Positions 49,392 to 58,395 are shown, numbered from the stretch's first letter. The stretch is DNA of 64,000 nt from BD2-11 sp965221785 (GCA_965221785.1 CBDCSR010000003.1:1612001-1676000), one strand, 5' to 3'. A program made the numbers and translations. The notes: generated by a model from the sequence alone, not told the origin.

Positions 49392-50875
49392 ATGCTCCAT
49401 CCTTCCCGGTACTCGCGCACCAGGTACTCGTTGGCCTTCTCGTGGTTGGTGACGCGCATGTTGGCCGCGTCGTACTCGATGCGCTCCCCCTGGCCCGCGC
49501 GCAGCGCGACCAGCCCCAGCAGCATGGTCTCGGTGAGCGGCGCCGCATACGAGAACGGGGAAACCGCCTCGCCGATTCCCTTGCAGGCGTTGGCCCAGTT
49601 CATCTCGTGGGTGCCCTCGACGCGCGGGTAGGTCGGCGGCACCGCGTCCGCCTCCTCCTGCAACTCCTCGGGATAGACCTTCGGGTTGCGGCCGTAGGTC
49701 TCGTGCAGCAGCAACCCGCGCTCGCCCACGAAGAGCACGCCGCCGCCGCGATCCAGCGGCACGTCGTCCGGGAGCCAGGGATGGCGCCTGGGCATCAGCC
49801 CGCCGTCGTACCAGTGCATGTCGACGGGGGGAAGGAGGCCGCGACGACCGAACTCGAAGTGCACCTTGGTGGCGACCGGATACGAGACCGGGTCGTCGGC
49901 GGGACCGCCCCAGGGGGTGGAGGTCGCCTCGATCGCGTGGGGCAGCCCGAGGTCCAGCGCCCAGAACGGGTGGTCGATCAGGTGCGCCCCCATGTCGCCC
50001 AGCGCCCCCACCCCGAAGTCGACCCATCCGCGCCAGTGGAAGGGGTGGTACATCGGGTGGTACGCGACCTCGCGCGCGATCGGCCCGAGATAGAGGTCCC
50101 AGTGGAGGTGCCCGGGTGCCCTGAAGTCGGCCCACAGCCCCGCCGCGACCGCTTCCTGCGCCGATCCGGGCCACCATGAGCGGTCGGGGTCGGTAATGCT
50201 GGCGTCGTCGGGCAGCGCCGCCGGACGCGGCAGACCCTGCATCCAGATCGGGCGGTTGGTCCACACGTGGACCTCGCGCACCACGCCGATCACGCCGGCC
50301 TGCACCCACTCGTTGATCAGGCGCGCCTCGTCGTTGGAGTGGCCCTGGTTGCCCATCTGGGTGACCACCCCGGTCGACTCTGCCAGCCGACCGAGAGCGC
50401 GCGCCTCGTGCACCGACCAGGTCAGGGGCTTCTGCACGTAGACGTGCTTGCCCGCGCGCATGGCGGCCCCGGCGATGACCGCGTGGGTGTGGTCGGGGGT
50501 CGCGACCAGCACCGCGTCAACTTCGTTCTCCCGCTCCAGCATGACGCGGAAGTCGGTGTACTTGCGCGCCGCGGCGTACTGCTCCTTCCAGCGCACTCCT
50601 GGTTCGCGCGGGTTCCCGTCGCGGTCGACCGAGCGCTCCTCGACCTTGTTCTCCACCAGCCGGTGATCGACATCGCACACCGCGACGATGCGCTCGCTGC
50701 CGAGCTCCTGGGCGTTCTCGGCGCCCATGCCGCCGGCGCCCACGATGGCGATCGCCAGGGTGTCGCTGGGCGCCTGGTATCCGGGGCCGCCCAGCACGTG
50801 GCGGGGCACCACCGTGGCGCCCATCGCCAGAGCGGCGCCTCCCGATACGAACTCTCTGCGCGTGATGTCGGTCAT
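49388..50875 (-). CDS. Tat-exported Gfo/Idh/MocA-family oxidoreductase
   Basis: From the ATG at 50875 the product is 495 residues with a Tat signal (TRREFVSGGAALAMG). Rossmann motif IVGAGGMGAENA; the EKP position reads YVQKPLTWS, as in the exported group; QMGNQGHSNDEARLINEW and GDMGAHLIDHPFW follow. Exported Gfo/Idh proteins keep a tightly bound NAD and can act as redox-neutral glycosidases or epimerases. It is the first gene of the nine-gene sugar unit; 249 bases of apparently empty sequence separate it from the divergent gene at 51125. Confidence 0.9.
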   Translation of the reverse strand: MTDITRREFVSGGAALAMGATVVPRHVLGGPGYQAPSDTLAIAIVGAGGMGAENAQELGSERIVAVCDVDHRLVENKVEERSVDRDGNPREPGVRWKEQYAAARKYTDFRVMLERENEVDAVLVATPDHTHAVIAGAAMRAGKHVYVQKPLTWSVHEARALGRLAESTGVVTQMGNQGHSNDEARLINEWVQAGVIGVVREVHVWTNRPIWMQGLPRPAALPDDASITDPDRSWWPGSAQEAVAAGLWADFRAPGHLHWDLYLGPIAREVAYHPMYHPFHWRGWVDFGVGALGDMGAHLIDHPFWALDLGLPHAIEATSTPWGGPADDPVSYPVATKVHFEFGRRGLLPPVDMHWYDGGLMPRRHPWLPDDVPLDRGGGVLFVGERGLLLHETYGRNPKVYPEELQEEADAVPPTYPRVEGTHEMNWANACKGIGEAVSPFSYAAPLTETMLLGLVALRAGQGERIEYDAANMRVTNHEKANEYLVREYREGWSI

Positions 50876-51124
50876 CGGGCCGCCTGCCCTCCCTGTGGTC
50901 TCGAAGTGCTCTGTTACCGGAATCGAAAGCCATCGCTCGGGCAACATCGCGGAGCGACCCTCGATTCGCCACTTCCAACACCGCACCGGCTCCCTCTCGC
51001 TCATCCCGTGCATCACTCCTCCGCGCATCCCCTCTCAACGCCGAGTCGGGCCCCGGGCGCACCGCGCTTGCCAATCCGGCGCGCCACCCCGAGGATTCGC
51101 GGCAACAACCACGGGAGCCGAGGC

Positions 51125-51289
51125 ATGAGCAGCCAGCCATCCGCAAAGGACTACCGGCGCATCGCCCGCGAGATCGCCAGCGATGCCAGCCCTGTCGGGA
51201 TCGATGCGAAGAAGACGCATGTGATGATCCTCTACAAGCTGGAGGAGATCGAGCGGCGACTCGCGGCGCTGGAGGCGCGCGCCAGGTGA
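51125..51289 (+). CDS. Small helical protein, 54 residues
   Basis: ATG at 51125; the stop overlaps the GTG start of the DUF2203 gene (GTGA). The product is mostly charged helix (KDYRRIAREIASDA, then LYKLEEIERRLAALEARAR), a likely short coiled coil. I recognise no family. The translational coupling suggests it works with the DUF2203 protein. Confidence 0.6.
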   Translation: MSSQPSAKDYRRIAREIASDASPVGIDAKKTHVMILYKLEEIERRLAALEARAR

Positions 51290-51777
51290 AGCCTCTGCGC
51301 AAGGCCTTCACCCTCGAGGAGGCCAACGCCCTGTTGCCCGCGCTCGAGACCGTCCTCGACGATCTCGCCGGCGCGCGCGAGGAACTGGAGAGCCACGTCG
51401 AGCAGCTCAAGATCCTCGAGGCGCTCTGGGGACGCCTGGTCATGGCCCCGACCAACCCGGATCACACCGAGTTCCTCGAGCATCGCAAAGGCGCGGGGCG
51501 TGCCGGCGCGCGCATCCGGCGCTGCATCGAAGAGGAGATCCTGGGGAGAGGCATCCGGTTCCCGACGGGAGGACTGGAGCACGGCCTTCTCGACTTTCCG
51601 ACGACGTTCGAGGGGCGATGGGTGTACCTGTGCTGGCGCCGCGGGGAGCCACGCATCTCGCAGTGGCACGAGGTGAACGCCGGATTCGCCGGACGCCGCC
51701 CGATCCGCGCCCACGAAGCCGCGCGCATGGGCATCGACGGGCCCGGCGACGTCGATGACTCGATGCTGGATTTCTGA
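51286..51777 (+). CDS. DUF2203 protein
   Basis: A 163-residue cytoplasmic protein starting with GTG at 51286. DUF2203 features are FTLEEANALLPALETVL at the N-terminus, a helical middle, and DFPTTFEGRWVYLCWRRGEPRISQWHEVNAGFAGRRPI at the C-terminus (given here in pieces: DFPTTFEGRW, LCWRRGEP, WHEVNAGF). The family is widespread and uncharacterised. It begins a chain of four overlapping or closely spaced genes (DUF2203, MATE, LON-domain, hydrolase). Confidence 0.88.
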   Translation: MKPLRKAFTLEEANALLPALETVLDDLAGAREELESHVEQLKILEALWGRLVMAPTNPDHTEFLEHRKGAGRAGARIRRCIEEEILGRGIRFPTGGLEHGLLDFPTTFEGRWVYLCWRRGEPRISQWHEVNAGFAGRRPIRAHEAARMGIDGPGDVDDSMLDF

Positions 51778-51796
51778 GGCGCCGTCCGACTTCCCC

Positions 51797-53185
51797 ATGG
51801 ATCTCGTCCCCCGCCGGGCCAATCTCGCCAGCATGGTGCGCCTGGCGCTGCCCATCGTGGGCGTGCAGGTGGGGATGATGCTGATGGGCGTCGTGGACAC
51901 GATAATGGTCGGGCGTCTGTCGGCGACCGACCTGGCCGCCGTGGCGCTCGGCAACGTCTACTTCTACACCATCGCGGTCTTCGGCAACGGCATGCTGATG
52001 GCGCTCGATCCCATCGTGGCGCAGGCGGTCGGCGCGAATGACGCGGAATCGGTCGCGCGCGGCATCCAGCGCGGCTTCGTGCTCACGTTCTTCCTGGCGC
52101 TGATCGCGTCGCTGCTCTTCCTGCCCTCCGGCACGGTGTTCGTGTGGCTGAGGCAGCCGGACGAAGTGGTGCCGGTCGGGGCGGGGTACATCTTTGGCTC
52201 CATCCCCGGGATGCTTCCCTTCTACGCCTTCGTAGTGCTGCGCCAGAGCCTGCAGGCCATGGGCCGGGTGTCGTCCATCGTGTGGACCATCGTCGCCGCC
52301 AACCTTCTGAACGTGTTTCTCAACTGGGTGCTCATCTTCGGCAACCTGGGCTTTCCGCAGATGGGCGCGGTGGGATCGGCGTGGGGGTCGAGCGTCGCGC
52401 GCTGGTTCATGGCCGCGCTCCTGCTCGCGCTCTCCTGGCGCGTCGTCAGGCCCTACCTGACCCGCATCCGGCGCGAGGCCTTCGACGTGTTCGCCCTCGG
52501 GCGCATGATCCGCCTCGGGACTCCGCTCGGCTTCCAGCAGCAGCTCGAGTTCGGCGCCTTCTCGCTCATCGGCGTGATGATGGGCTGGCTGGGCACCGTG
52601 ACCATGGCCGGTCACCAGGTGGCGCTCAACCTGGCCGCGCTCGCCTTCATGGTTCCGCTGGGGATCGCGGGCGCGGCGGCGGTGCTGGTGGGACGCGCGG
52701 TCGGCAGGGAGGACATGGTGGAGGCGCGGCGGGCCGCCGGGGCGGGGATCCTGCTGGGCGGGGGATTCATGGTCCTGACCGCGTGCGTGTTCCTGGGTGC
52801 GCCCGGGTTGCTGGCGCGGGTCTACACCGCGGACGCGGGGGTCCTCGCGGTTGCTGTCGCGCTCCTTCCCATCGCGGGGATCTTCCAGGTCGCGGACGGC
52901 CTGCAGGCGGTGGCGGCGGGGGTGCTGCGCGGCGCGGGCGACACCCGCTCGCCCTTCATCTTCAACGCGCTGGGCTTCTGGGTGTTCGGGATCCCGATCA
53001 GCGCGGCGCTCGCCTTCGGTGCGGACATGGGCGCGCGCGGGCTCTGGTGGGGCCTGGCCGCGGGGCTGGGGGCGGTGGCCGTCCTGCTCTTCATCCGGGT
53101 CCGCCGCCTGCTGGCACGCGGGGTCGGACGAGTGCTGATCGACGATCCGGGGGGGCCGGCCGCGCCCCGCAAGCGCGTTGCATGA
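51797..53185 (+). CDS. MATE-family efflux transporter
   Basis: A 462-residue membrane protein with 12 transmembrane segments from the ATG at 51797, 19 bases after DUF2203. NorM-type phrases: LALPIVGVQVGMMLMGVVDTIMVGR, MALDPIVAQAVGA, LRQSLQAMGR, and the second-half repeat TPLGFQQQLEFGAFSL, GRAVGREDMVEARRA. It should export cationic drugs or metabolites with Na+ or H+. Its stop overlaps the LON-domain start (ATGA). Confidence 0.93.
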   Translation: MDLVPRRANLASMVRLALPIVGVQVGMMLMGVVDTIMVGRLSATDLAAVALGNVYFYTIAVFGNGMLMALDPIVAQAVGANDAESVARGIQRGFVLTFFLALIASLLFLPSGTVFVWLRQPDEVVPVGAGYIFGSIPGMLPFYAFVVLRQSLQAMGRVSSIVWTIVAANLLNVFLNWVLIFGNLGFPQMGAVGSAWGSSVARWFMAALLLALSWRVVRPYLTRIRREAFDVFALGRMIRLGTPLGFQQQLEFGAFSLIGVMMGWLGTVTMAGHQVALNLAALAFMVPLGIAGAAAVLVGRAVGREDMVEARRAAGAGILLGGGFMVLTACVFLGAPGLLARVYTADAGVLAVAVALLPIAGIFQVADGLQAVAAGVLRGAGDTRSPFIFNALGFWVFGIPISAALAFGADMGARGLWWGLAAGLGAVAVLLFIRVRRLLARGVGRVLIDDPGGPAAPRKRVA

Positions 53186-53769
53186 ACCGCCTGCCCCTCT
53201 TCCCGCTCGACGTCGTCCTCTTTCCCGGGGAACTGCTCCCGCTCCACATCTTCGAGCCCCGCTACCGGCGCATGGTGGCGCGCTGCCTCGAGACCGACCG
53301 GCCCTTCGGGCTCATCTACCACGACTCCGACCGCTCCGGCCCCTTTCTCATCGAGGAGGGACGGGTGGGCGCGCTGGCCGGGATCGAACGGCATCACGGG
53401 CTCAAGGACGGCCGCTCCTTCATCCTGGTGAAGGGCATGGGCCGCTTCGCGATTCACGACGGGCTCGAGTCCGGCGAGCCGTACTACGAGGCCGTGGTCG
53501 CGGAATACGAGGACGAGCCGGGCCCGCGGCCCCAGCTGACGGCGCGGCGCCAGGTTTCCATCGATCTCTTTCGCGCCGCCGTCTCCGCCCTCCAACGCTC
53601 ATCCCCCGCGTCGCCGGATTTCGATGCGAAGGACGAAGTGTCGTTTCGACTGGCCGCGTTCGTGCAGGTGGACCCCGAGTGGCGGCAGGATCTCCTGGAG
53701 ATGCGCAGCGAGGAGGCCCGCCTGACGCGGCTCGACGAGGTCTTCCAGCAGGTGATCGCGCGGCGATGA
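53182..53769 (+). CDS. LON peptidase N-terminal (substrate-binding) domain protein
   Basis: A 195-residue stand-alone LON-N/PUA-like protein: RLPLFPLDVVLFPGELLPLHIFEPRYRRM and later GRFAIHDGLESGEPYYEAVV (in pieces LFPLDVVLFPGE, HIFEPRYRRM, EPYYEAVV). No ATPase or protease domain follows. Such proteins are of unknown role. It overlaps the MATE and hydrolase genes by ATGA on both sides. Confidence 0.9.
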   Translation: MNRLPLFPLDVVLFPGELLPLHIFEPRYRRMVARCLETDRPFGLIYHDSDRSGPFLIEEGRVGALAGIERHHGLKDGRSFILVKGMGRFAIHDGLESGEPYYEAVVAEYEDEPGPRPQLTARRQVSIDLFRAAVSALQRSSPASPDFDAKDEVSFRLAAFVQVDPEWRQDLLEMRSEEARLTRLDEVFQQVIARR

Positions 53770-54461
53770 CCGAACCTCAACTTTCCCTGCGCCACATCCA
53801 GGTCGCGCGCACGGCCCGCTACTACACGATGGGCGGCCGCGGCGACGGCGTCGGTGAAGCGTGGTTCGTCCTGCACGGCTACCGCCAGGCGGCCCGCCGC
53901 TTCGCACGGCGCTTTGAGGTCCTGGATGCCCCGGAGCGGATCGTCGTGGTCCCCGAGGCGCTCTCGCGCTTCTACGTAGACCGAAGCCCGGGCAGGCACG
54001 GGCCAGAGCACCGCGTGGGGGCCAGCTGGATGACGCGCGAGGACCGGGACAACGAGATCGCGGACTACGTGGCGTACCTGGACGCGCTCGCGAGCGAGGT
54101 GGCCACCACGGCAGCGCCGTCCGTCCGCCGCCGGGTCGTGCTGGGGTTTTCCCAGGGGGCGCATACCGCGTCCCGATGGGTGGTGCTGGGGCAGACGAGC
54201 GTGGAGGAACTGGTGCTCTGGGGGGCCGGTCTCGCCACCGACTTGAGCCCGGATGCCCTGGCCGCCGGCCTCGACGGCGTGCGAGTCACGTTCGTCCGCG
54301 GAGAGGAAGACCGCCACCGCCACCCCCGTGAAGAAGCGTCGCAGGACGCGCTTCTGAAAGACCTGGGCGTGTCCTTCCGCGTGCGCGTCCATCCGGGCGG
54401 GCACGAGGTCGCGCCGGAGCCGCTGCTTGATCTGGCCGGAGCTCGCGCTGTGGAGACCTGA
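53766..54461 (+). CDS. Alpha/beta-hydrolase, phospholipase/carboxylesterase type
   Basis: A 231-residue serine hydrolase. The oxyanion region is FVLHGYRQAARRF, the nucleophile GFSQGAHTA, the Asp probably in RGEEDRH, and the His in HPGGHEV, matching the YpfH/phospholipase-carboxylesterase family. ATGA overlap with the LON-domain gene. Substrate is unknown. Confidence 0.85.
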   Translation: MTEPQLSLRHIQVARTARYYTMGGRGDGVGEAWFVLHGYRQAARRFARRFEVLDAPERIVVVPEALSRFYVDRSPGRHGPEHRVGASWMTREDRDNEIADYVAYLDALASEVATTAAPSVRRRVVLGFSQGAHTASRWVVLGQTSVEELVLWGAGLATDLSPDALAAGLDGVRVTFVRGEEDRHRHPREEASQDALLKDLGVSFRVRVHPGGHEVAPEPLLDLAGARAVET

Positions 54462-54577
54462 TTTCCGACAAGCGACTGCCGTGGCTTCCAGCGACATTTC
54501 CGCTCCCGCCTCACTTTGGGTGACGCTCGCTTGACCGCCAGCTATCTTGAACGCTCCAGTTCCACCCGAATCCGCTC

Positions 54578-56326
54578 ATGCCCATCGATCCCACCGCGTT
54601 CTGGAAGCGAGTCCATCTCGGCGAGGACACCGGCGTCGACCTGAAGGAGGTGCGCCTTCGCGGACTGAAGGTGGCGGCCCCGAAGCGCACCGACCTCGCC
54701 GACGGATTCGCCGCGTTCGCCAACTCAGGGGGCGGATGGTTCGTGCTTGGAGTCCGGGACGACCGCACCCACCAGACCTTGACGTCGAACCAGCTCGATT
54801 CCGTGGCAGAGATGGTCACGGTGATCTGTTCGGACAGCATTCAGCCTCCGCTCGACTTCAATCTCCATCGAATGCCTGTGCCGGGGTCGGGGGACGGAGG
54901 CGTTCTGCTCGTTGAGATTCCGCGGCGCGCGGAGGTCCACCGGTCGCCCGGCGGGTACTTTCGTCGGCGCGGTGCCGGGAAGCGGCCACTCGAGACGGCC
55001 GAGTTGCGGCGGCTGCTTCAAGCGCGGGCCCGGTCGGACGAGACCGGCGCGGACATGCAGTTGGTCGCCGACACGGGCGTGGGATCTCTGGTGCCGGAGC
55101 ATTGGCGCCGCTACGCCAGTTCGCGCTCGAGCGACAGTACCGAGGTCATGCTGGCGAAACTCAAGTTCCTCAAGGACGACGAGGTTGGCACTCCCCGTGC
55201 GACCGTGGGGGGCATACTGCTGGCATCGAACGACCCGCGAGAGTGGCTTCCGAACGCATACATTCAGGCCGTCTGCTACAGCGGAGGGACCAGGGACGGC
55301 AACCGGCAACTCGATGCCCAGGACATTGGCGGACCCCTGGACGAGCAGATTCGCGGGGCCATGCGTTTCGTCGTCCGAAACCGGCGAGTCGCCGCTCGCA
55401 AGGATCCCGCCCGCACGGACATCCCGCAGTACAGCGAGCGCGCGGTGTTCGAAGCGGTGGTGAACGCCGTGGTGCACCGGGACTACGGCGTCGCCGGTTC
55501 GCGAATACGCCTGTTCATGTTCGATGATCGGCTGGAACTGATTTCGCCCGGGAGTCTCGGCAACTCGCTTACGGTGGAGGATCTGCGGACGAGCCAGTTC
55601 ACGAGGAACGAGCTTCTGGCATCGCGCCTCGGCCAGTGTCCGGTGGGCGACGTGCCCGGTTCCGGGGGGCGGCAGCACTTCATCGAACGGCGCGGCGAGG
55701 GCATCGGTGTCATCGAGGATGAGACGGTCGCGCTCGCTGGAAGCAAGCCGGTCTTCGAACCCGTCGGAGAACGCGAGTTCAAGGTCACCCTGCCGGCGGC
55801 CAGTCCGCCTCTGCCCGACGGTCTCGCGACGCGGGTCGCGGTACGGCAGGCCGACACAGGGCGGCCGCTGCGCGACGTGCATGTCGTCGTGCTCTACCCG
55901 AACAAGACCTATCTGGAGACACGCACGGATGCGTTCGGGCACGCGGACTTCGAGCTCTACGCCGAGTTGCCGCTGACGGTCCTTTGCGCCGCGCCCGGCC
56001 TGCGCGCGTACGTCGAGCGGGGTCACCGTGGCGGCGAGGGGCTCGAGGTCGAGATGCGGACCGCCGACAACGGGGGGTCCATGATCATAGCCCACCGGAC
56101 GGGCCACCTGCCGGGAGTAAAGGGGCGGCTGAGTCCGATTCTGGACAGGCTGGACCGGAGCTATCTCTACGCCGACAACGTAGCGATCGACGACGGGCGG
56201 CAGCAGCCCGTGTACTTCGCTCTGAACAAGCCTGTCCGCCTCACCGACTCCCTCGGCGCGAGGGCCACGCTCTGGTTCCGCGAGATGCTGGGGTCGTCGT
56301 TCGTGTTCGACTATCGGTACGAGTGA
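54578..56326 (+). CDS. Schlafen/AlbA_2 ATPase with a C-terminal Ig-like extension
   Basis: A 582-residue protein. Residues about 12-150 form an AlbA_2/Schlafen domain (GEDTGVDLKEVRL, FAAFANSGGGWFVLGVRDD). Residues about 280-400 are a COG2865-type GHKL ATPase (AVFEAVVNAVVHRDYG, LELISPGSLGNSL, ERRGEGIGVIEDE). Unusually, residues about 415-490 resemble a carboxypeptidase-regulatory/Ig-like fold (VRQADTGRPLRDVHVVVLYP, TDAFGHADFELYA). The last 70 residues (GRLSPILDRLDRSYLYADN, QQPVYFALNKPVRLTD) form a module I do not recognise. COG2865 proteins occur in defence islands and as regulators. An orphan YafQ-like gene follows after 22 bases. Confidence 0.82.
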   Translation: MPIDPTAFWKRVHLGEDTGVDLKEVRLRGLKVAAPKRTDLADGFAAFANSGGGWFVLGVRDDRTHQTLTSNQLDSVAEMVTVICSDSIQPPLDFNLHRMPVPGSGDGGVLLVEIPRRAEVHRSPGGYFRRRGAGKRPLETAELRRLLQARARSDETGADMQLVADTGVGSLVPEHWRRYASSRSSDSTEVMLAKLKFLKDDEVGTPRATVGGILLASNDPREWLPNAYIQAVCYSGGTRDGNRQLDAQDIGGPLDEQIRGAMRFVVRNRRVAARKDPARTDIPQYSERAVFEAVVNAVVHRDYGVAGSRIRLFMFDDRLELISPGSLGNSLTVEDLRTSQFTRNELLASRLGQCPVGDVPGSGGRQHFIERRGEGIGVIEDETVALAGSKPVFEPVGEREFKVTLPAASPPLPDGLATRVAVRQADTGRPLRDVHVVVLYPNKTYLETRTDAFGHADFELYAELPLTVLCAAPGLRAYVERGHRGGEGLEVEMRTADNGGSMIIAHRTGHLPGVKGRLSPILDRLDRSYLYADNVAIDDGRQQPVYFALNKPVRLTDSLGARATLWFREMLGSSFVFDYRYE

Positions 56327-56348
56327 CCGCCGGATTGACCGCTGCCCC

Positions 56349-56600
56349 GTGACCGGCCGGTCCGTGGGCTCCCATGGCCGGCCGCGCTACGTTCGGCAGG
56401 CGCTGTCTCGCGAACTGCCGGCGTCGCTGGTCGAGCAGGAGCCATTGCCGGCGCGCCATCGCGACCATCCGCTGCGGGGCATCTGGAAGGGATACCGGGA
56501 GGCGCACATCGAACCCGACTGGCTCGTGACCTACCGTGTCAAGGGTGAAGAATTGCATCTCGTCCGCACCGGAACCCACTCCAACCTCTTCAAGGAATAA
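56349..56600 (+). CDS. YafQ-like mRNA interferase, probably truncated and orphan
   Basis: An 83-residue frame with GTG at 56349. The C-terminal half is clearly YafQ/RelE-type: EPLPARHRDHPLRGIWKGY, EAHIEPDWLVTYRV, LVRTGTHSNLF, with the conserved His/Asp/His-like positions. The N-terminal part (about 35 residues) does not show the usual first strand and helix and looks shortened. No DinJ-like antitoxin is upstream, where the Schlafen gene ends 22 bases before. It may be a decayed toxin or have its antitoxin elsewhere. Confidence 0.6.
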   Translation: MTGRSVGSHGRPRYVRQALSRELPASLVEQEPLPARHRDHPLRGIWKGYREAHIEPDWLVTYRVKGEELHLVRTGTHSNLFKE

Positions 56601-56733
56601 GCCCGGCGACTGGTTTCCTCGTCGGACTCAGTATGACGGCGTCGAGACGAATCACCCGGCGATGTGGGCGATGTGGTTGGGTTGCGTTGACTGCTCAGCG
56701 ACACGCGCGTGACCGACCTCACTTGGTCACTTG

Positions 56734-56775
56734 CTACATGGTCACTACATAGTCACTTGATCACTGACCATGTAG
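56734..56775. repeat. 11-bp perfect inverted repeat at the YafQ-MFS junction
   Basis: CTACATGGTCA (56734-56744) and TGACCATGTAG (56765-56775) are perfect inverted repeats with a 20-base loop containing further GTCACT copies. The right arm lies in the last codons of the minus-strand exporter. It could be a bidirectional terminator or a protein site; it lacks a T tract. Confidence 0.6.
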
Positions 56776-58395
56776 AGGCGTGTTTGCTGACCGTGCAGGT
56801 AGCAGCAGCGCGCAGGCGATGGCGAGGGCCGCGACCACCCCTCCGACGACGAATGCATCATCGAGCGCGGCGCTCAGGGCCGTCGTGAAGTACCCGCTCA
56901 CGCTCTCGGCAATCTCTGCGCCACCCGCCAGTTCCCGCACCGTCGCGTCGAGCAGCGATCCGGCCTGTACCATCGATTCGAGCCAGCCGTCCGGAAGCCG
57001 GGCGCGCAATGCTTCCGGGAGAATGTCCAGGAACCGCGAAGACGCGCGTTGCGCCACGACCGCGCCCATGACGGCCACGCCCACCGTGCCACCCACCGAC
57101 CTCTGGAACTGCAATGCCGCCGTGGCGGCGCCGACGTTGCGGTGAGGAACCGCGTTCTGCGCGGCCACCATGAATACCGACGTCACGCCGCCGATCCCGA
57201 TGCCCATCGTCAGAATGTAGGCGAGGGCGACGGCAACGCCGGTCTCGGGAGCCAGGGTCGAAAGTGTCAGCATCCCGGCCGCTGCGAGAACCGTGCCGGG
57301 CAGAGCGACCGCGCGGTAGCTCACGCCTGAACGGGACAGAAGATGTCCCGACACTCCGGCGCCGACGACGATGCCCAGCAGGATCGGGACAAGAAAGGCG
57401 CCGCTCTGCGCGGCGGAAGTCCCCTGCACGGCCTGAAAGTACAGCGGTATGAAGAGGATACTGCCGAACATCATGAACCCGATCAGGAAGTAGGCCGATA
57501 CGGACACCAGCACCGTGCGGCTTCGGTAGATTCCCAGGGGCACGATCGGCCACGCCGCCCTGGATTCGACGGCCAGGAAGAGACCGTTGATCGCCAGCCC
57601 GAGGGCAAGCAGCCCCATGACCTGCCAGGAACCCCACGGATAGAGGACGCCTCCAACCGAGAGCGCGACGAGAACGCACATCGTGCCTGCAACCAGCGCC
57701 GCGATTCCCGCATAGTCGATCGCGGGCCGTTCGCCGGACGAACCGGCGTGGCGGGGATAGGATTGTGCGAGCCGGGCCAGCACCACCAGCCCGATGGGCA
57801 CGTTGATGAGGAACGCCCAGCTCCAGTGCGCCCGGTCGATGATGAATCCCCCGGCCAGCGGTCCCGCGACGGCTGCGAGACCGAACACCGCGCCTGCGAT
57901 GCCGTGGTACCTGCCGCGCTCCTCGGGGGGCGCCAGATCCCCCGCCGCGGAGACGGCGTTGACGATCGTCACGCCGCCCCCGATGCCCTGCAGCGCGCGG
58001 AAGAGGATGAGCTGGTTCATCGTCTGGCTCAACCCGATGAGGATCGAAGCGAGGATGAAGACAGCGACGCCGACCAGGAACATGACCCGGCGACCGTAGA
58101 GGTCGGCGAGCCGGCCCGCGATCGGCATCGCGATCGTCGAGGTCACCATGTAGGACGTGGACGCCCAGGCGTACCGGTCGAATCCCCCCAGCTCGGCGAT
58201 TACGGCAGGCAGCACCGTGCTCACGATCGTATTCCCCATGGCCGCCAGAAAGAGCGCCGCCATCGCACCCTGGAGCGCCCGCCGGTGTTGGTCGGGACTC
58301 ATGGCTGGCGGAGCCTGCGGGCGGGCGGCGTCACCGGAAGCGGTCACTGGACTGTGCTCACTTGATTGCCGGGGGAAGTTCGATGCGTTGAGCAT
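56761..58395 (-). CDS. MFS multidrug exporter, DHA2 (EmrB/QacA) family
   Basis: From the ATG at 58395 the product is 544 residues with 14 predicted transmembrane segments. Motif A is seen as GRLADLYGRRVMFLVG and motif C as GPLAGGFIIDRAHWSWAFLINVP (in pieces GPLAGGFI and WSWAFLINVPIGL). No EmrA-type adaptor or TetR regulator is adjacent. It is divergent from the PQQ dehydrogenase across 95 bases and ends within the inverted repeat at 56734-56775. Confidence 0.9.
   Translation of the reverse strand: MLNASNFPRQSSEHSPVTASGDAARPQAPPAMSPDQHRRALQGAMAALFLAAMGNTIVSTVLPAVIAELGGFDRYAWASTSYMVTSTIAMPIAGRLADLYGRRVMFLVGVAVFILASILIGLSQTMNQLILFRALQGIGGGVTIVNAVSAAGDLAPPEERGRYHGIAGAVFGLAAVAGPLAGGFIIDRAHWSWAFLINVPIGLVVLARLAQSYPRHAGSSGERPAIDYAGIAALVAGTMCVLVALSVGGVLYPWGSWQVMGLLALGLAINGLFLAVESRAAWPIVPLGIYRSRTVLVSVSAYFLIGFMMFGSILFIPLYFQAVQGTSAAQSGAFLVPILLGIVVGAGVSGHLLSRSGVSYRAVALPGTVLAAAGMLTLSTLAPETGVAVALAYILTMGIGIGGVTSVFMVAAQNAVPHRNVGAATAALQFQRSVGGTVGVAVMGAVVAQRASSRFLDILPEALRARLPDGWLESMVQAGSLLDATVRELAGGAEIAESVSGYFTTALSAALDDAFVVGGVVAALAIACALLLPARSANTPLHGQ

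Noticed and set aside
50876..51124. Hidden gene or RNA in the 249-base gap before the small coiled-coil gene
   Set aside because: No convincing frame with a ribosome binding site, hairpin or conserved motif was seen.
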